A stretch of DNA of 60,340 nt from Apostichopus parvimensis (taxonomy: Eukaryota; Echinodermata; Holothuroidea; Aspidochirotida; Stichopodidae): assembly GCA_000934455.1 (NCBI GenBank), contig KN884044.1, positions 70,954-131,293 of the forward strand, read 5' to 3'. Shown piece by piece: positions 49,501-58,745 of the stretch. A model generated the notes under the pieces. It searched no databases. It saw nothing but the letters and a program-made list of their open reading frames with translations, and was not told the DNA's origin. Numbering within the stretch: position 1 is the stretch's first letter; each line of letters opens with the position of its first letter. The translations under genes were made by a program, and so were the position numbers.

Positions 49501-51022
49501 TTGACAGCAACTGGGTGGCACTTTCAGCACCACTGCTGCTCCTCATCCAAACCCTCTCCCACCCCCCTCCCCACCCCTCCACCTCCATCTCAAAGCTCTC
49601 CTGCAGATGCTTTGGTCAGATCTTCCCAGGCAGGTTTTTCTATGTTTTCTGCTTCCAGATGAGGTCAAATTTGTTATTTATATTTATAATTTTTCAGATG
49701 AGAACCTTCCAGATATTGCAAAAGCATCTAGTTGGACTCACACTGATATTGTCAAGTTTAAATCCCAGTTGGCTAAAGACTCTGAGTCAGTGATTAAAGT
49801 TGGACACGGAGAGACGGTAACAGTTCGAGTCCCCACGCATAATGAGGGTAAATACATCTTCTGGGAGTTTGCCACAGACTACTATGACATAGGGTTTGGC
49901 TTGTACTTTGAGTGGTCTGAGTCAGCCAGCAATGCAATCAGTGTTCATGTCAGTGACTCGAGTGAAGATGAAGAGGACTTTAAGGATGATGAAGAAGGTA
50001 AGATCCATCCTCCCAGATGTAGCCATTCCATCAGATTAAAAGATCTTGGATTCCCCCTGCTACTTCCAAGCCCTCTTGTTTAGTGGGTAGAGCAAACATT
50101 AATGCAAAAGGATACTAAATTCCACTCTCTCGAAAGATATGTTGCATAGTAAGGGTGCCTAGCTAGGGTGCATAAGCATTTAGCGGGAGGGGGTATTAAT
50201 TGCTTCAGCTGAATATATGTACACAACTATATGATTTACAATCGCATCTGCAATTTGGGTCAAAACACGTAAATGATACAAGAATGCCTTGAGTATTCCT
50301 CATATGCTGTTAAAAAGGAACATGTGTAGAGGATAAACATACTACTACTTGGTAGGTCTTGACACTTTCTTAGTTAGGATATTATCTGCTATAAATGTTA
50401 TAGTTATTGTTGTTGTAGTGTAAAGAGCCTTCATCTGGTCTAAAAGCGTTCATTAAGTTGAAAGCATGTTCACTTTTTGATGACTGTTTGAATGACTGTA
50501 AGAGTTATTGAACTTAAGTATACAAGCCAAGTTCTTGTTGACAGCTAACCTCAAACACTTCAATCAATCAATTTTCAGCTTTAGGTTTGCATACTTAGGC
50601 AGGGAAGTATTTTTTGTTTTGGAGATTAATCCTGTTATGAACTTTTAGAGATTTTTTCCTCTGCTGGTTCTGAGTGGTTAGGGTGGTTAGAGTGGTTAAT
50701 TTTACGTTTTTTGAAACTTCATTTCATTTATAAAAGTTAATATTTATCCGTACTTTTTGAAAGTTTGTGTAGGTTTAATTACCCTGAGATGTTTCTTTAA
50801 TCTATAGGTGGAGACCCAGAACGAGGCTCTAAGAATGACGGTCCACCCCTGGATGAAGTAATCGCCATCTACCGCAGAGATTGTCATCAAGAGGTCTATG
50901 CTGGCTGCCACAAGTATCCTGGACGGGGCGTTTATCTTCTGAAATTTGACAACTCTTATTCTCTGTTTCGATCAAAGACTCTTTACTACCGGGTTTACTA
51001 TACAAAGGACGATCCAACATAA
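25356..51022 (+). CDS. ACBD3, Golgi resident acyl-CoA-binding/GOLD domain protein, 9 exons, 471 aa
   Basis: Spliced coding region join(25356..25524, 39157..39298, 40560..40700, 42025..42138, 43230..43317, 47073..47184, 48593..48727, 49698..49997, 50808..51022), 1416 nt, 471 codons plus TAA; every phase joins. Domain order is that of ACBD3/GCP60: acidic N-terminus; acyl-CoA-binding domain at about 41-130 ([37 protein letters not shown]); a charged Glu/Arg coiled coil at about 135-190; a Gln/Tyr-rich stretch at about 195-245; an Asn/Gly/Pro linker at about 256-300; and a C-terminal GOLD domain at about 301-468 ([51 protein letters not shown]). Vertebrate ACBD3 is a Golgi scaffold that binds giantin and PI4KB; that role is inferred here from domain identity. 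It is somewhat shorter than the human protein (528 aa), mostly in the linkers. The start has A at -3. Confidence 0.97.
25770..26275 (+). mobile_element. Decayed non-LTR retrotransposon 3' end (CR1/L2-like reverse transcriptase C-terminus)
   Basis: Translated pieces match the C-terminal region of CR1/jockey-type ORF2: [16 protein letters not shown], then after a 1-nt shift [54 protein letters not shown] and TRGHCLKL, then after another shift [20 protein letters not shown] and [11 protein letters not shown]. At least two frameshifts and a stop show it is dead. Only the 3' end is present, the usual 5'-truncated LINE pattern. Confidence 0.85.
26369..26412. repeat. Two adjacent perfect palindromes
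   Basis: ACAGTTTATAAACTGT (26369-26384) is a perfect 16-bp palindrome. Four bases on, 26389-26412 is a perfect 24-bp palindrome centred on TCTATAGA. They lie about 95 bp after the LINE remnant. Confidence 0.8.
27015..28270. mobile_element. hAT-like inverted-repeat element (1.26 kb) in ACBD3 intron 1
   Basis: The ends TAAGGGTGTGACC (27015) and its inverse (to 28270) are identical over 13 bp. Just inside, both ends carry CGGTTAACCGTTTAA-type subterminal repeats, as often found in transposase-binding regions. No clean 8-bp target duplication is seen. No transposase frame. It contains copy 2 of the shared segment. Confidence 0.6.
27426..27632 (+). repeat. Shared interspersed segment, copy 2
   Basis: Same orientation as 2938-3188, with an internal deletion of about 40 bp relative to it. 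Confidence 0.8.
28456..28487. repeat. Short hairpin
   Basis: CTCAATTCAAT and ATTGAATTGAG form a perfect 11-bp stem around a 10-nt loop. No miRNA-like longer stem. Confidence 0.6.
29220..29490 (+). repeat. Interspersed repeat, copy paired with 54130-54390
   Basis: Diverged direct copies share ATCTGTTTATTAAGCAACAC-like and CTGATTGGTCAATTTGAACA blocks over about 270 bp. Confidence 0.75.
33430..33640. repeat. Three diverged tandem copies of about 75 bp
   Basis: The recurring core is TAGTTTCTTACCTTAnCnTAGnGCA, followed by AATAAATGAATnA. In ACBD3 intron 1. Confidence 0.7.
33717..33840. repeat. Three tandem copies of about 40-45 bp
   Basis: The core TTGTGATGTGGTGTTA is followed by TGTnnCAGTTCCT; three copies. 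Confidence 0.75.
34130..34800. repeat. Degenerate tandem region
   Basis: Recurring words such as TAGCACTTTACTAC, CAATnnACAGTACTAA and TACAGTA suggest an old tandem array with 70-100-bp spacing. Copy borders are unclear. Confidence 0.45.
34971..35136. mobile_element. Foldback MITE-like hairpin with 47-bp arms
   Basis: The left arm 34971-35017 and right arm 35090-35136 are inverted repeats matching at 46 of 47 positions, with a 72-nt centre that can pair further. A 22-bp part of the left arm (CGTGCGTTACTCACAGGATT plus AA) recurs exactly at 35241-35262, suggesting a second partial unit. No frame. The superfamily is not assigned. Confidence 0.8.
36250..36349. repeat. Interspersed segment shared with 19598-19690
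   Basis: ACTGTTAGCAAACTGCTTAT and CCTAGCAGGATCTTCT blocks, rearranged relative to the 19.6-kb copy. Confidence 0.7.
36629..36741. repeat. 13-bp homopurine minisatellite
   Basis: About eight copies of GAAGGAGGGGGGA form a pure purine run of over 100 bp on the + strand (pyrimidine on -). Runs of six G make G-quadruplex or triplex formation plausible. Open frames across it are low-complexity. Confidence 0.9.
38815..39130. repeat. Degenerate GGATCAT-rich repeat next to ACBD3 exon 2
   Basis: Many diverged copies of TGGATCATnCAGGTCTG-like words end just before the acceptor of exon 2. Confidence 0.55.
39157..39298 (+). CDS. ACBD3 exon 2
   Basis: Acceptor ATATCAACAG|AGA, donor GGAG|GTAAGG, phase 1/2. 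It encodes [15 protein letters not shown] and [20 protein letters not shown], the ligand-binding part of the ACB domain. Confidence 0.95.
39299..40559 (+). other. ACBD3 intron 2
   Basis: AT-rich, nothing recognisable. Confidence 0.75.
40560..40700 (+). CDS. ACBD3 exon 3
   Basis: Acceptor CTTTTTCAG|GAG, donor AACG|GTGAGA, phase 2/2. It encodes [18 protein letters not shown], the last ACB helix, and the start of the charged coil. Confidence 0.95.
40701..42024 (+). other. ACBD3 intron 3
   Basis: Holds a G-run near 40852, the 49-bp tandem array at 41162, and a G-run near 41494. Nothing else seen. Confidence 0.75.
41162..41412. repeat. 49-bp tandem array (5 copies)
   Basis: Unit CCAAGGTTAGTTAACAGAGG, then TATTCATAACAAGCTAGTGA and AACGACG. 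Five copies with small length changes. Confidence 0.9.
42025..42138 (+). CDS. ACBD3 exon 4 (coiled coil)
   Basis: Acceptor CTTCCTTACAG|AAG, donor AAAG|GTACAT, phase 2/2. It is almost entirely Glu/Arg/Lys ([20 protein letters not shown] and onwards), matching the charged coil of ACBD3. Confidence 0.92.
42139..43229 (+). other. ACBD3 intron 4
   Basis: AT-rich, nothing recognisable. Confidence 0.75.
43230..43317 (+). CDS. ACBD3 exon 5
   Basis: Acceptor CTCTTCCAG|GTT, donor CAG|GTAGGA, phase 2/0. It encodes [16 protein letters not shown] and [11 protein letters not shown], comparable to the QYAAQQYPGN region of vertebrate ACBD3. The hAT-type element is inserted only 11 bp after this exon (target duplication at 43329). 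Confidence 0.92.
43329..43336. repeat. Target-site duplication, left copy
   Basis: ATTATGTC directly abuts the left end of the hAT-type element, 11 bp after ACBD3 exon 5. Confidence 0.85.
43337..45571. mobile_element. hAT-type transposable element (2.24 kb) in ACBD3 intron 5
   Basis: The ends TAGGGTTGTGCGG (43337) and inverted TAGCGTTGTGCGG (ending 45571) match at 12 of 13 positions. They are flanked by a perfect 8-bp duplication ATTATGTC (43329-43336 and 45572-45579). TAGNG-type ends plus an 8-bp duplication fit the hAT superfamily. Both ends carry many CCGGTA/CCCGGTAT subterminal repeats. No transposase frame is seen, so it is non-autonomous. Its interior (about 44262-45414) is an inverted homologue of 1858-3120. 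Confidence 0.85.
45572..45579. repeat. Target-site duplication, right copy
   Basis: ATTATGTC directly abuts the right end of the hAT-type element, identical to 43329-43336. Confidence 0.85.
45580..47072 (+). other. ACBD3 intron 5, part after the hAT-type element
   Basis: Nothing recognised other than the 13-bp minisatellite at 46689. Confidence 0.7.
46689..46924. repeat. 13-bp minisatellite (about 18 copies)
   Basis: Unit CAGGGTCTGTGTG, with single-base variants (GGATCTGTG, CTGTTTGCA, CTGTGTACA). Because it lacks stops it opens several frames on both strands; these are repeat artefacts. It ends about 150 bp before ACBD3 exon 6. Confidence 0.95.
47073..47184 (+). CDS. ACBD3 exon 6
   Basis: Acceptor TTCTTATTGCAG|CAA, donor AATG|GTAGGT, phase 0/1. 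Gln/Tyr-rich: [20 protein letters not shown]. Confidence 0.93.
47185..48592 (+). other. ACBD3 intron 6
   Basis: AT-rich with T-runs. Nothing recognisable. Confidence 0.75.
48593..48727 (+). CDS. ACBD3 exon 7 (variable linker)
   Basis: Acceptor after a T-run (TTTTATACAG|GGG), donor AATG|GTAGGT, phase 1/1, 135 nt, so it could be skipped in frame. It encodes [19 protein letters not shown] and a linker of [19 protein letters not shown]. Its second half and donor form copy 1 of the tandem array that follows. Reading through the donor meets TAA near 48770. Confidence 0.88.
48667..49282 (+). repeat. About 154-bp tandem array carrying the ACBD3 exon 7 end and donor
   Basis: Four copies start at 48667, 48821, 48975 and 49132 (spacings 154, 154 and 157). 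Each has about 60 nt of exon sequence (ACCAGCAATCCCTTACACAA and onward), the donor, then about 90 nt of intron. Donors read G|GTAGGT, G|GTAAGT, G|GTAGGT and G|GTAGGT. Only copy 1 is joined to a proper exon with an acceptor; later copies lack a convincing polypyrimidine tract. Confidence 0.95.
49698..49997 (+). CDS. ACBD3 exon 8 (GOLD domain, first part)
   Basis: Acceptor AATTTTTCAG|ATG, donor GAAG|GTAAGA, phase 1/1. It encodes [48 protein letters not shown] and an acidic loop [15 protein letters not shown]. The frame is open upstream of the acceptor, but that part is intronic. Confidence 0.95.
49998..50807 (+). other. ACBD3 intron 8
   Basis: Nothing recognisable. Confidence 0.75.
50808..51022 (+). 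CDS. ACBD3 exon 9 with stop codon (GOLD domain, last part)
   Basis: Acceptor AATCTATAG|GTG, phase 1. It encodes [40 protein letters not shown] and [12 protein letters not shown], then TAA at 51020-51022. Confidence 0.95.
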
Positions 51023-51154
51023 AACCAGCGTCAGCTGCTACCCAGAGAGATAATTAATGTGAACCACTAAAGTTGATGTATGCTTCAATTACTTCAAGTT
51101 AAATCTAACAGTATGTATTGTCCTTGCAGATAGATATTGAATGATTAAAATAGT

Positions 51155-51160
51155 AATAAA
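51155..51160 (+). other. Candidate ACBD3 poly(A) signal
   Basis: AATAAA 133 bp after the stop. Later AATAAA words at 51419 and 51682 are alternatives. Confidence 0.35.
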
Positions 51161-52480
51161 GGTCCTATGAAGGGATTTTACAGGCAAACCTCTCCAACAA
51201 GATATCATAGCCAACACTTAAACTGTACACTCTGACAGATGTTTGTTTCATTACCAGTGTTTGTATTGGTTAGTGTACCGTCTTGGCACTTTTTTATTTT
51301 TATTATCATTATTATTATAGTTAAAGCCAGTATGTAGTTAGATAATTTGAAGTAAACATGCAATGAACATTGCTTTGTTTTGTTTGTGTATGCACAGAGA
51401 TATTTTAGGCAAAACTTTAATAAATCTGTTAGTCACGAGCTAGCATAGAAAAAGTGTGTGTTGTATGACAGCTGCCAACTTGTAAATCAATCTGCTCACA
51501 CCTTGCAATGCTTTGTGTAAAAGTTAACGTGTGTTTGCCCTTACTAAAATACTGGTGTGGGATAAGCAAAGGGGGTGGGGGGATGCATTGGGGAGTGGTG
51601 TATCTTACACATATGCAACAAGCACTTGTGAAGTCTGAGTCTGAAAGATCAATAGCTCTGTTCATACATTTGTGGTTGTCAAATAAATATGATCAGATGT
51701 TATAAAAGAAGTTGATTGAAAACATATATGGTGATGAGTTCTATGGTGCAGAGCAGAACAGTACAAGAAAACATGTGGTCTCAAATGAATTCCAAGGTGT
51801 AGAGCACTGTAGGAACAAACCATTACATTCTTTGGAATTTATTCAATGGTGCAACCAAGAATAGTAGAAAAATTGTTGGGGTTTGGAAATAGCCGAAATG
51901 TAACTGAAAACTTTTTAAATTTCATAAAAACCACTTTCACATTCAGATGAAGGCTGTTGATGCATTGAAGTAGACCATTGCTCATGTGGCTTTAGATTAA
52001 TTTAAAGGGTTTATGACTCATTTCATATGTTAGTTTGTTCTTGAATAGTTTGATGGATTATATATAAAAGAGGAAAAGAATGTATAAGAAGTTTCAACAG
52101 ACTTCAAGATTGAGTCTGGTGTAAGTTTTCGTACAACTAGATCTAGCTAACTAGAATCATCATCTTGAAATTAGCTTAGATTTGTATTTGAGTTGATTCT
52201 CCCTGCCAGTCTTAGCCCACCAATGTTAAGAGTAGTTCTCCATTCAAATTTGTGAGATTTATGAGATGAAATCTGATATGTTTACGTGTTTGTATTTGTC
52301 CAAAGCTTTTTCGTTCTCTCAATTGTTTGGTTATAACCTGTCTAAACTGTAGAATCAGTCTAGCTTCGAGTTGATTTCCTGAGAGTGTTCTAAGAGGGAG
52401 TTTCAAATAAAAATGTGATATGAATCATGGAAACTATTAAAAAGTTAAAAAGTCATTTATTAGTAAGCATATAACGGCCA

Positions 52481-52824
52481 GTGGCATAGCAAGGAGCAGC
52501 CCGGCCTCTGTGCAGCAATAAGAATGGGCCCCAAGGAGAGTACTGATTTATCACAGCCTAATGATGGTTTGGGCTTGAGTGGGGAGTTTATATTTGGCAT
52601 CACTAGATGTCAAGGTATGGCAATCTTTGCTTTCTTTGTTAAGGACAGGGTTTCGTTTGAGTTTCCAGTTTGGTATCGTCAGAGGATATTTAGTACTGTG
52701 CTGAACAGTATTCAAATCAAAAGAAAATGAATAAAATCTTCTGATTTTGAAACTTGTCTTCAGCTGATTGGTAGTCATATATCTGTCAGTCCTTTACACT
52801 GGGCCTAGCTTAGCTATGCCACTG
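52481..52824. mobile_element. Possible short inverted-repeat element
   Basis: CAGTGGCATAGCAAGG at the left and inverted TAGCTATGCCACTG at the right face each other about 345 bp apart. CAGTGGC(G/A)TAGC ends are common on hAT MITEs, but no target duplication is seen. Confidence 0.35.
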
Positions 52825-53735
52825 TACACAGAGATATGTCTTATGAAAAAAAATGATAGGTCTTACGAAAAGAGAAAACCAGCCATTTCATGTAACAATT
52901 TCTGTTCAAGTGTCTGATTTTAAATTCATAGAATGTACATAATCTACTGTATTATCTATGAGTGTTACATGAAAATGAAATTATTCAGATGTGACATTGC
53001 TGTGTAATGCTTTTATCTATCTGCATATCACATGAGTTTTCTTTGTACCACTAGAGTAAATTAATTTACACTCAAACCAGGCAAATGAAAGTAGAAAAAT
53101 GAAAAGGGAAATAATATAAAGAAGTACCAAATTAAGGTATTTTTCAAAGTTTTTGTTTCAATAAAAAAAGTTTCCAAGTATTGCAGGAGATGAAAGCACA
53201 CCAAGTGTAACATTCATGATTATTTTGGTGTTCCAGCTGATCGGTGGTCATATCTTTCGTTCCTTGACAATGGGCCCTGGGAGCTCGCACCCGCCTAGCT
53301 ACGCCACTGTATACAGAGATATGTCATATCTTTTGGTCCTGGGCCCTGGGAGCTCTCACACGCCTAGCTACACCTGTTGTATAGAGAGATATGTCTTATG
53401 AAAAAGACAGTTTGCTGAAAAGAGTAAACCAGCTATTTCACTCAGCATTTTCCGTTCAAATGTCTGATTTTAAATTCATAGAATGTACATAATCTAGTAT
53501 CTATGACATGGAAATAACATTATTATTCAGATGTGACCTTGTTATGAAGTAATTTTATCTATTTGCATATCACATGAGGTTTCTTCTCCGTGTACCTCAA
53601 GAGTAAACTAAATTTACACTAAAACCAGGCAAATGAAAGCAAGAAAAGGAATTTAATATAAAAAATTACAAAATTACAAAATTAAGGTATTTTCAATTTT
53701 TCTTTCAATGAAAATTTAAAGTTTCACAGAAGATG
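52756..53735 (+). repeat. Direct tandem duplication of about 470 bp
   Basis: 52756-53197 and about 53230-53735 are diverged copies. They share CACTGTAnACAGAGATATGT, GTCTGATTTTAAATTCATAG and AATGTACATAATCTA blocks in the same order. A further partial GGGCCCTGGGAGCTC unit is doubled within the second copy. Confidence 0.85.
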
Positions 53736-54129
53736 AAATTACAATTTAATTTGCTTAATTGTATCATTTTACAAGCATTAATGGAGCATATTGCATTTAA
53801 GTATCCCCCCAAAGTTACCCGTGCATACCATTAATTGTGATCCTTACGTTATTCCAAACATGTACCTAACATATTTTGCGAAAAAATGTCTCAAATCATA
53901 CAAAATCTAGCAAAAAGGATGAACATTTTCATCAGCAAAATGGCTAATTATCCAACAATAAGCCATGCCTAATAATGTTCTCTCTATTACATATGCATAA
54001 AGGTCACGTCCGGTTGCTTCAGTACTGCGCAATATGTGTGAAATTTCTGGATTACTGACCATAGTACTGTATAAGTGTGCATACAATATATTTATACATG
54101 TACACAGTAAAGCGCATTATAGTCATATA

Positions 54130-54390
54130 TGAACATTATAAAATGAGCTCACATATTGTGTTGAAAGTCTGTTTATTTAGCAACACTTACTGGCTTTTCA
54201 ATTAGAAATTAATTAAACCCATTAAATGTAAAATGAAACTTAACTGTACAATACCAACAAAAATCATGACTAAAACTATCATTAGTTTACAAAAAATCCA
54301 AGCTCAGAGTTGGCAATGACTATAACGTGTTGTCAGAAAAAACCCACAGACTGATTGGTCAATTTGAACAACACGTTAAATTGAAATTTT
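54130..54390 (+). repeat. Interspersed repeat, copy paired with 29220-29490
   Basis: Diverged direct copy ending with CTGATTGGTCAATTTGAACA. Confidence 0.75.
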
Positions 54391-55541
54391 GAGAACAGTT
54401 AGCGATAGTTTCAGAACATTATATTGGATTATATTGAGACCTAATGCCTTTGAACTAAAGCGTAAGTCTAGTCTATTATTTATTGTATTTATACGCCTTG
54501 CATTTGCCATGATTGATTCTTTAACAACCATCTAATAAACCAACTAACGTTACTCATTACTACACTAATAGTGCGTTTAGGCTGCATATAATGTACCTAA
54601 GATTTGCCTTTGTTATGCTAGCTAGCTTGTTCATGTTAACGAAAGCTTCAATACCCGTCATGAATTATTGTATACGTCTATTCAGAGCTTATTTTCTTCT
54701 TTTTGAGGTTTTGATCGGCAGTAATCATTACGTGTAAGGGAAATTGCTAAAACGCATGGCTCTGTTACATCTAGTAATATAGGCCTAGTACATCAATGTA
54801 CGTATAAAATGAGCAAAACAGGCAGGTGGTTTGTTATTGTGTGATATCACGTGATAGAGATGACTTGATTGGTTGACTTTAAAATATGAATAAGAAAGGA
54901 TGTGGTGTGTTTGAATAATTGTTTGGGCCAACAAAATTGTCAGTTTTTACGAAAAGGTTAATTACTCTTTAATAGGGTTCACCGAGTAAAAATTCTATCA
55001 CAGTAATCTCTCTTTCATCAATTGCAAGTTGCTGAAATGTAAATGAATGTAAGTGACAATGGAATGCTACAAATTCCAGATAAATGCAATATGGACCTGA
55101 AAGGGGAGTGGGGGGAAGTGTTATTTTATGTTTGTTTAGCTTTACTGTGTGTCTATATATATATATATTGCACTAAGGAAAGAAGGTTGCATTGATATGT
55201 TCAACAATAAATATAAGTAGATATTGTTGATAGTACACTTGAAAGAACCTAAGGTACGCTGGTCTGGTCTCATTTATAACTAAAAACAGTGCATGGCATT
55301 GACACTGACAAAAGAATAAACATGTGTCCATGAACAGGACTGAAATAAAGTAGTTTGGCAGCTTTAATAGTAGATTCTGGAAGAATATTAACAGTCTAAA
55401 ACAATTTAAAACATATCATAACATTTTCTCGATGATTCATGAACTGAGAGCATCTTATAAAGCAAAGTTTTGCCCTTCTCATGGATTCATTCTTGAGCCC
55501 TACTGTTACTAACAGCTCTCATTAACTTGACAACAGATTCT

Positions 55542-55917
55542 AATATGTATGGTGAGACAGCCTAGGCTATGTCATTGCTAGTATGTATGGTGAGACAGCA
55601 TAGGCTATGTCATTGCTAGTATGTATGGTGAGACAGCCTAGGCTATGTCATTGCTAGTATGAATGATGAGACAGCCTAGGCTATGTCTTTGCTATTTTGT
55701 ATAGTGAGACAGCCTAGGCTATGTCATTGCTAGTGTGAATAGTGAAACAGGTTAGGCTGTCATTGCTAGTATGTATAGTGAGAATGCCTAGGCAATGTTA
55801 TTGCTAGTATGTATAATGAGACAGCCTAGGCTATGTCATTTTCTAGTATGAATAGTGAAACAGGTTAGGCTGTCATTGCTAGTATGTATAGTGAGAAAGC
55901 CTAGGCTATGTCATTGC
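55542..55917. repeat. 38-bp tandem array (about 10 copies)
   Basis: Unit GCTAGTATGTATGGTGAGAC plus AGCCTAGGCTATGTCATT, with substitutions and a shortened variant (GAAACAGGTTAGGCTGTCATT) that appears twice. This suggests higher-order duplication. Confidence 0.9.
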
Positions 55918-58745
55918 ATTTATTTACATACTCAGACAGGCACACTTGGAGGAGTCAGAGATGTGTAATGCAATGATTCAAGGAATTCCTTTGCCTTCTG
56001 AATTAAACAAGTACTCTTTGTATGTAAAACAGTTGGCGTAAGTGAATTGGAAGTAATTAAGTTTGCAGACAGCTATCTATGGCCAAAACATCTCTGAGGA
56101 TACTAAGAAGCAAACAAATTGTCTTCATGTTACTGCAGTAGTGATATAAACAGAGCTTTTTCTAATCGCCAAAATGTACAAATATTAATGATGTGTGATG
56201 TCATGAAATGTGACCCTGCGAATCCTCTCTCCTTCTGAATAGGCCAAAGAAATACTATGTACACATTTATAGTCACTGCCAACTATTAATATCACCATAG
56301 TTACCAGTTTGATTCTTGATTACTCTTTCCTTGAAGCTACAGTATTAATTCTTGCAATTATTATCCAGGGAGCAACATTACGTTGGCCAAATAGTTGATT
56401 CCTATTTTTTTTTGTCGGTCTTCAAGAGTTGTTTGAATTTTGTTCTCCTTTCATCTGCTGTGCAGAATGTACAATTCTTATGTAACAGTTTCTGGTCAGT
56501 TCAAATAATAATTGCATGAGTTTACAAGATGAATCCGATGAGCATATCTGTCCTTTCAACTCATAATGAATAGTAAAGACCAAATCAAGTGGTTGACTTA
56601 TTTTATCGATGCAGGTAATTGTTCAGTTAGAAATAAGGCCAGAATGAGAGAGAGAAAAGAAATAAATGGGTTATTAAAACTTGGTCTTTGGTAGTAACTT
56701 GAAATATACTGAGATTTTTGTTACTTTGAGATAAATGTTCATTCATTTTTTTTTTGTCCTATCTTCTTCTTCTTTTAAGCTGGTTTTATAAATGAAATGT
56801 GAGATTATACATCTGTAACTCTTGAGCCACTGAATTTGTGCTTTGTTCACAGACATATCTGTATTATATGAATTGCTAAGCCTGTAAAATACAACACAAG
56901 TATTGGAAATTCATTCTTTTTCTGGTTCTTCATTTTTCTCAATTGAGTTAACTGGCCACAAGTTGTTTTTGGTAAACTGATTACCTGATTGGTTAAAGGA
57001 TGTCTTTAGGTAGAATAAGTTGGTCTTGATATGTTTATGTAGCTAGCTCCTCTAGATTTCAAGATGTTAACTATTTATGATTAAAACTATGCTAAATCTC
57101 TGGAATGCTTCTTAAAATGCTACTATATCAAAGACAACATGGGGTTGTTTTTTTTGTGGGGGGAGGGGGGTGCATCCTTGGATGACATTCAACACCATTT
57201 GTCCTTCACACATTGTAAAACATTGTGATCATGTGATATGAGGCCAAGAAGGTCATCTTAGTCTCATTGAGTTTTGAGTTGCATCTGAGGATCTAATGGT
57301 CTGTGTATTATAGACTATAGAATCCAGGCACTTCAATTGATTCATCGCAGCAGCTGTTAAAGGGTCATGTCTCAACAATTATAAAGACAAAAAACCTCGA
57401 CTCAAAGCAGTGTTTCAACGGTCCACAAAATTAATGTTATGCCTATAGTCATCGTTCAATTGAACATTTTTTAATATTTTTTCAGTGAAAATACATTTAA
57501 GCGTAACAATGTTACATAATGTCATACACCTCAACAAAGGGTGTTGATTGTTAAAACAAACACCAAAGCTTAGACTAGACTTACAACACTTACATGATAG
57601 TTGTACCCAGGTCTAGCATAGTTTGTATATAAACATTACAGTGGAGTTCTTTTCATTTACCAGGGTAAGCCAAGCCAAAGCTCATTGCAAATTTGTGGTA
57701 AGAGAAATGTGTTTCATTGTTTGAAACATTGTCATAATTAGTTCAGTTATTCAATAAAGTGATGTATGTAATAATTATAGAAACCATATGGCATTAGGTT
57801 GAAGAAATAAAAAATCCTTCTTGACTGCTCCCTTAAAGGTAATTCGTTATGGAATAGGTAAACACTGAAATAAAAGTCCTACACCCTTCCCTCCAAAAGA
57901 AAAGGTCATATCATTTTCTAAAATTTTATGCTGACATTACTGTGTCAAAAGTAACTGGCCAGGCTGGGAAATGGCCTTATTAACATGAACTTCTTGACCA
58001 AATTAAAAACTTGCTTTGATGGAGATTGACTATATTAAAGTAGACACAACCATTATCTCTGTTTTATAGAACTTAAGTAATATACTTGTGAATTACAAGT
58101 TAGAGCTTCCTCCATCCCCTCCCTACCAAAAGCAAAAAAGTAAATAAACCTGCACACGAAAGCAAAAAAAAACCCACCTCATTATCATCTATATGCAGTG
58201 TTTGAGATACTAAAGCTCAAAAGACATGATATAGTTGTAAGTGGAGGTTAAACCTTTCACGTCCCACTGTTTTATAATGATATTTTCATGGTGAAAGTAA
58301 ATAGCTCATTTACTCGCCAGTTTGGTGTACCCTTCCCAAAACCTACATTCAGCGTTTTCAAAATCGTTGTGTGCGTAATATAATATACAGTCGCTCACGG
58401 AGTGTTTATGCTCTTTGTTTGTATTTTTGTTTTAGCTCCAAATGTGAAACAATCCTTTAAGATTGAGTTGGATTCTAAATAAACTTTAAACTTCTTCACG
58501 CAAAACCGAAACGTTGAAGTTACAGAAGGTACTAGCATCGTCTGCAGCTGTGGTCACAATTTTCAAAATCAATAGAAACGGCTGTGGTACATAGTCTAGA
58601 CAAACCAGGTACTGTTGTGTTTTGTCAACAATAGAGCATCGTGGAACTACAACAAACACATAACTCACAAATACTGTACCGCAAGCGCAACTGCAATTTC
58701 ATGCTCAACTTTCGAGAAGACAAAACATCGTGAAAAGTTAGGAAA

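Larger units (their letters stand above)
51023..58745. other. ACBD3 3' flank and intergenic region before DNAAF2
   Basis: AT-rich. Contains the duplication at 52756-53735, the repeat at 54130-54390 and the 38-bp array at 55542, listed separately. I see no gene in the remaining 5-6 kb on either strand. Confidence 0.7.

Noticed and set aside
49607..49697. In-frame extension upstream of ACBD3 exon 8
   Set aside because: An AATTTTTCAG acceptor at 49688-49697 joins in the correct phase to exon 7. The upstream residues have no ACBD3 similarity.
58560..58745. RFX X-box upstream of DNAAF2
   Set aside because: Half-site-like words (GTTGTG and GTCAAC near 58614-58630) are present, but the spacing and centre do not fit the consensus. 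Not called.
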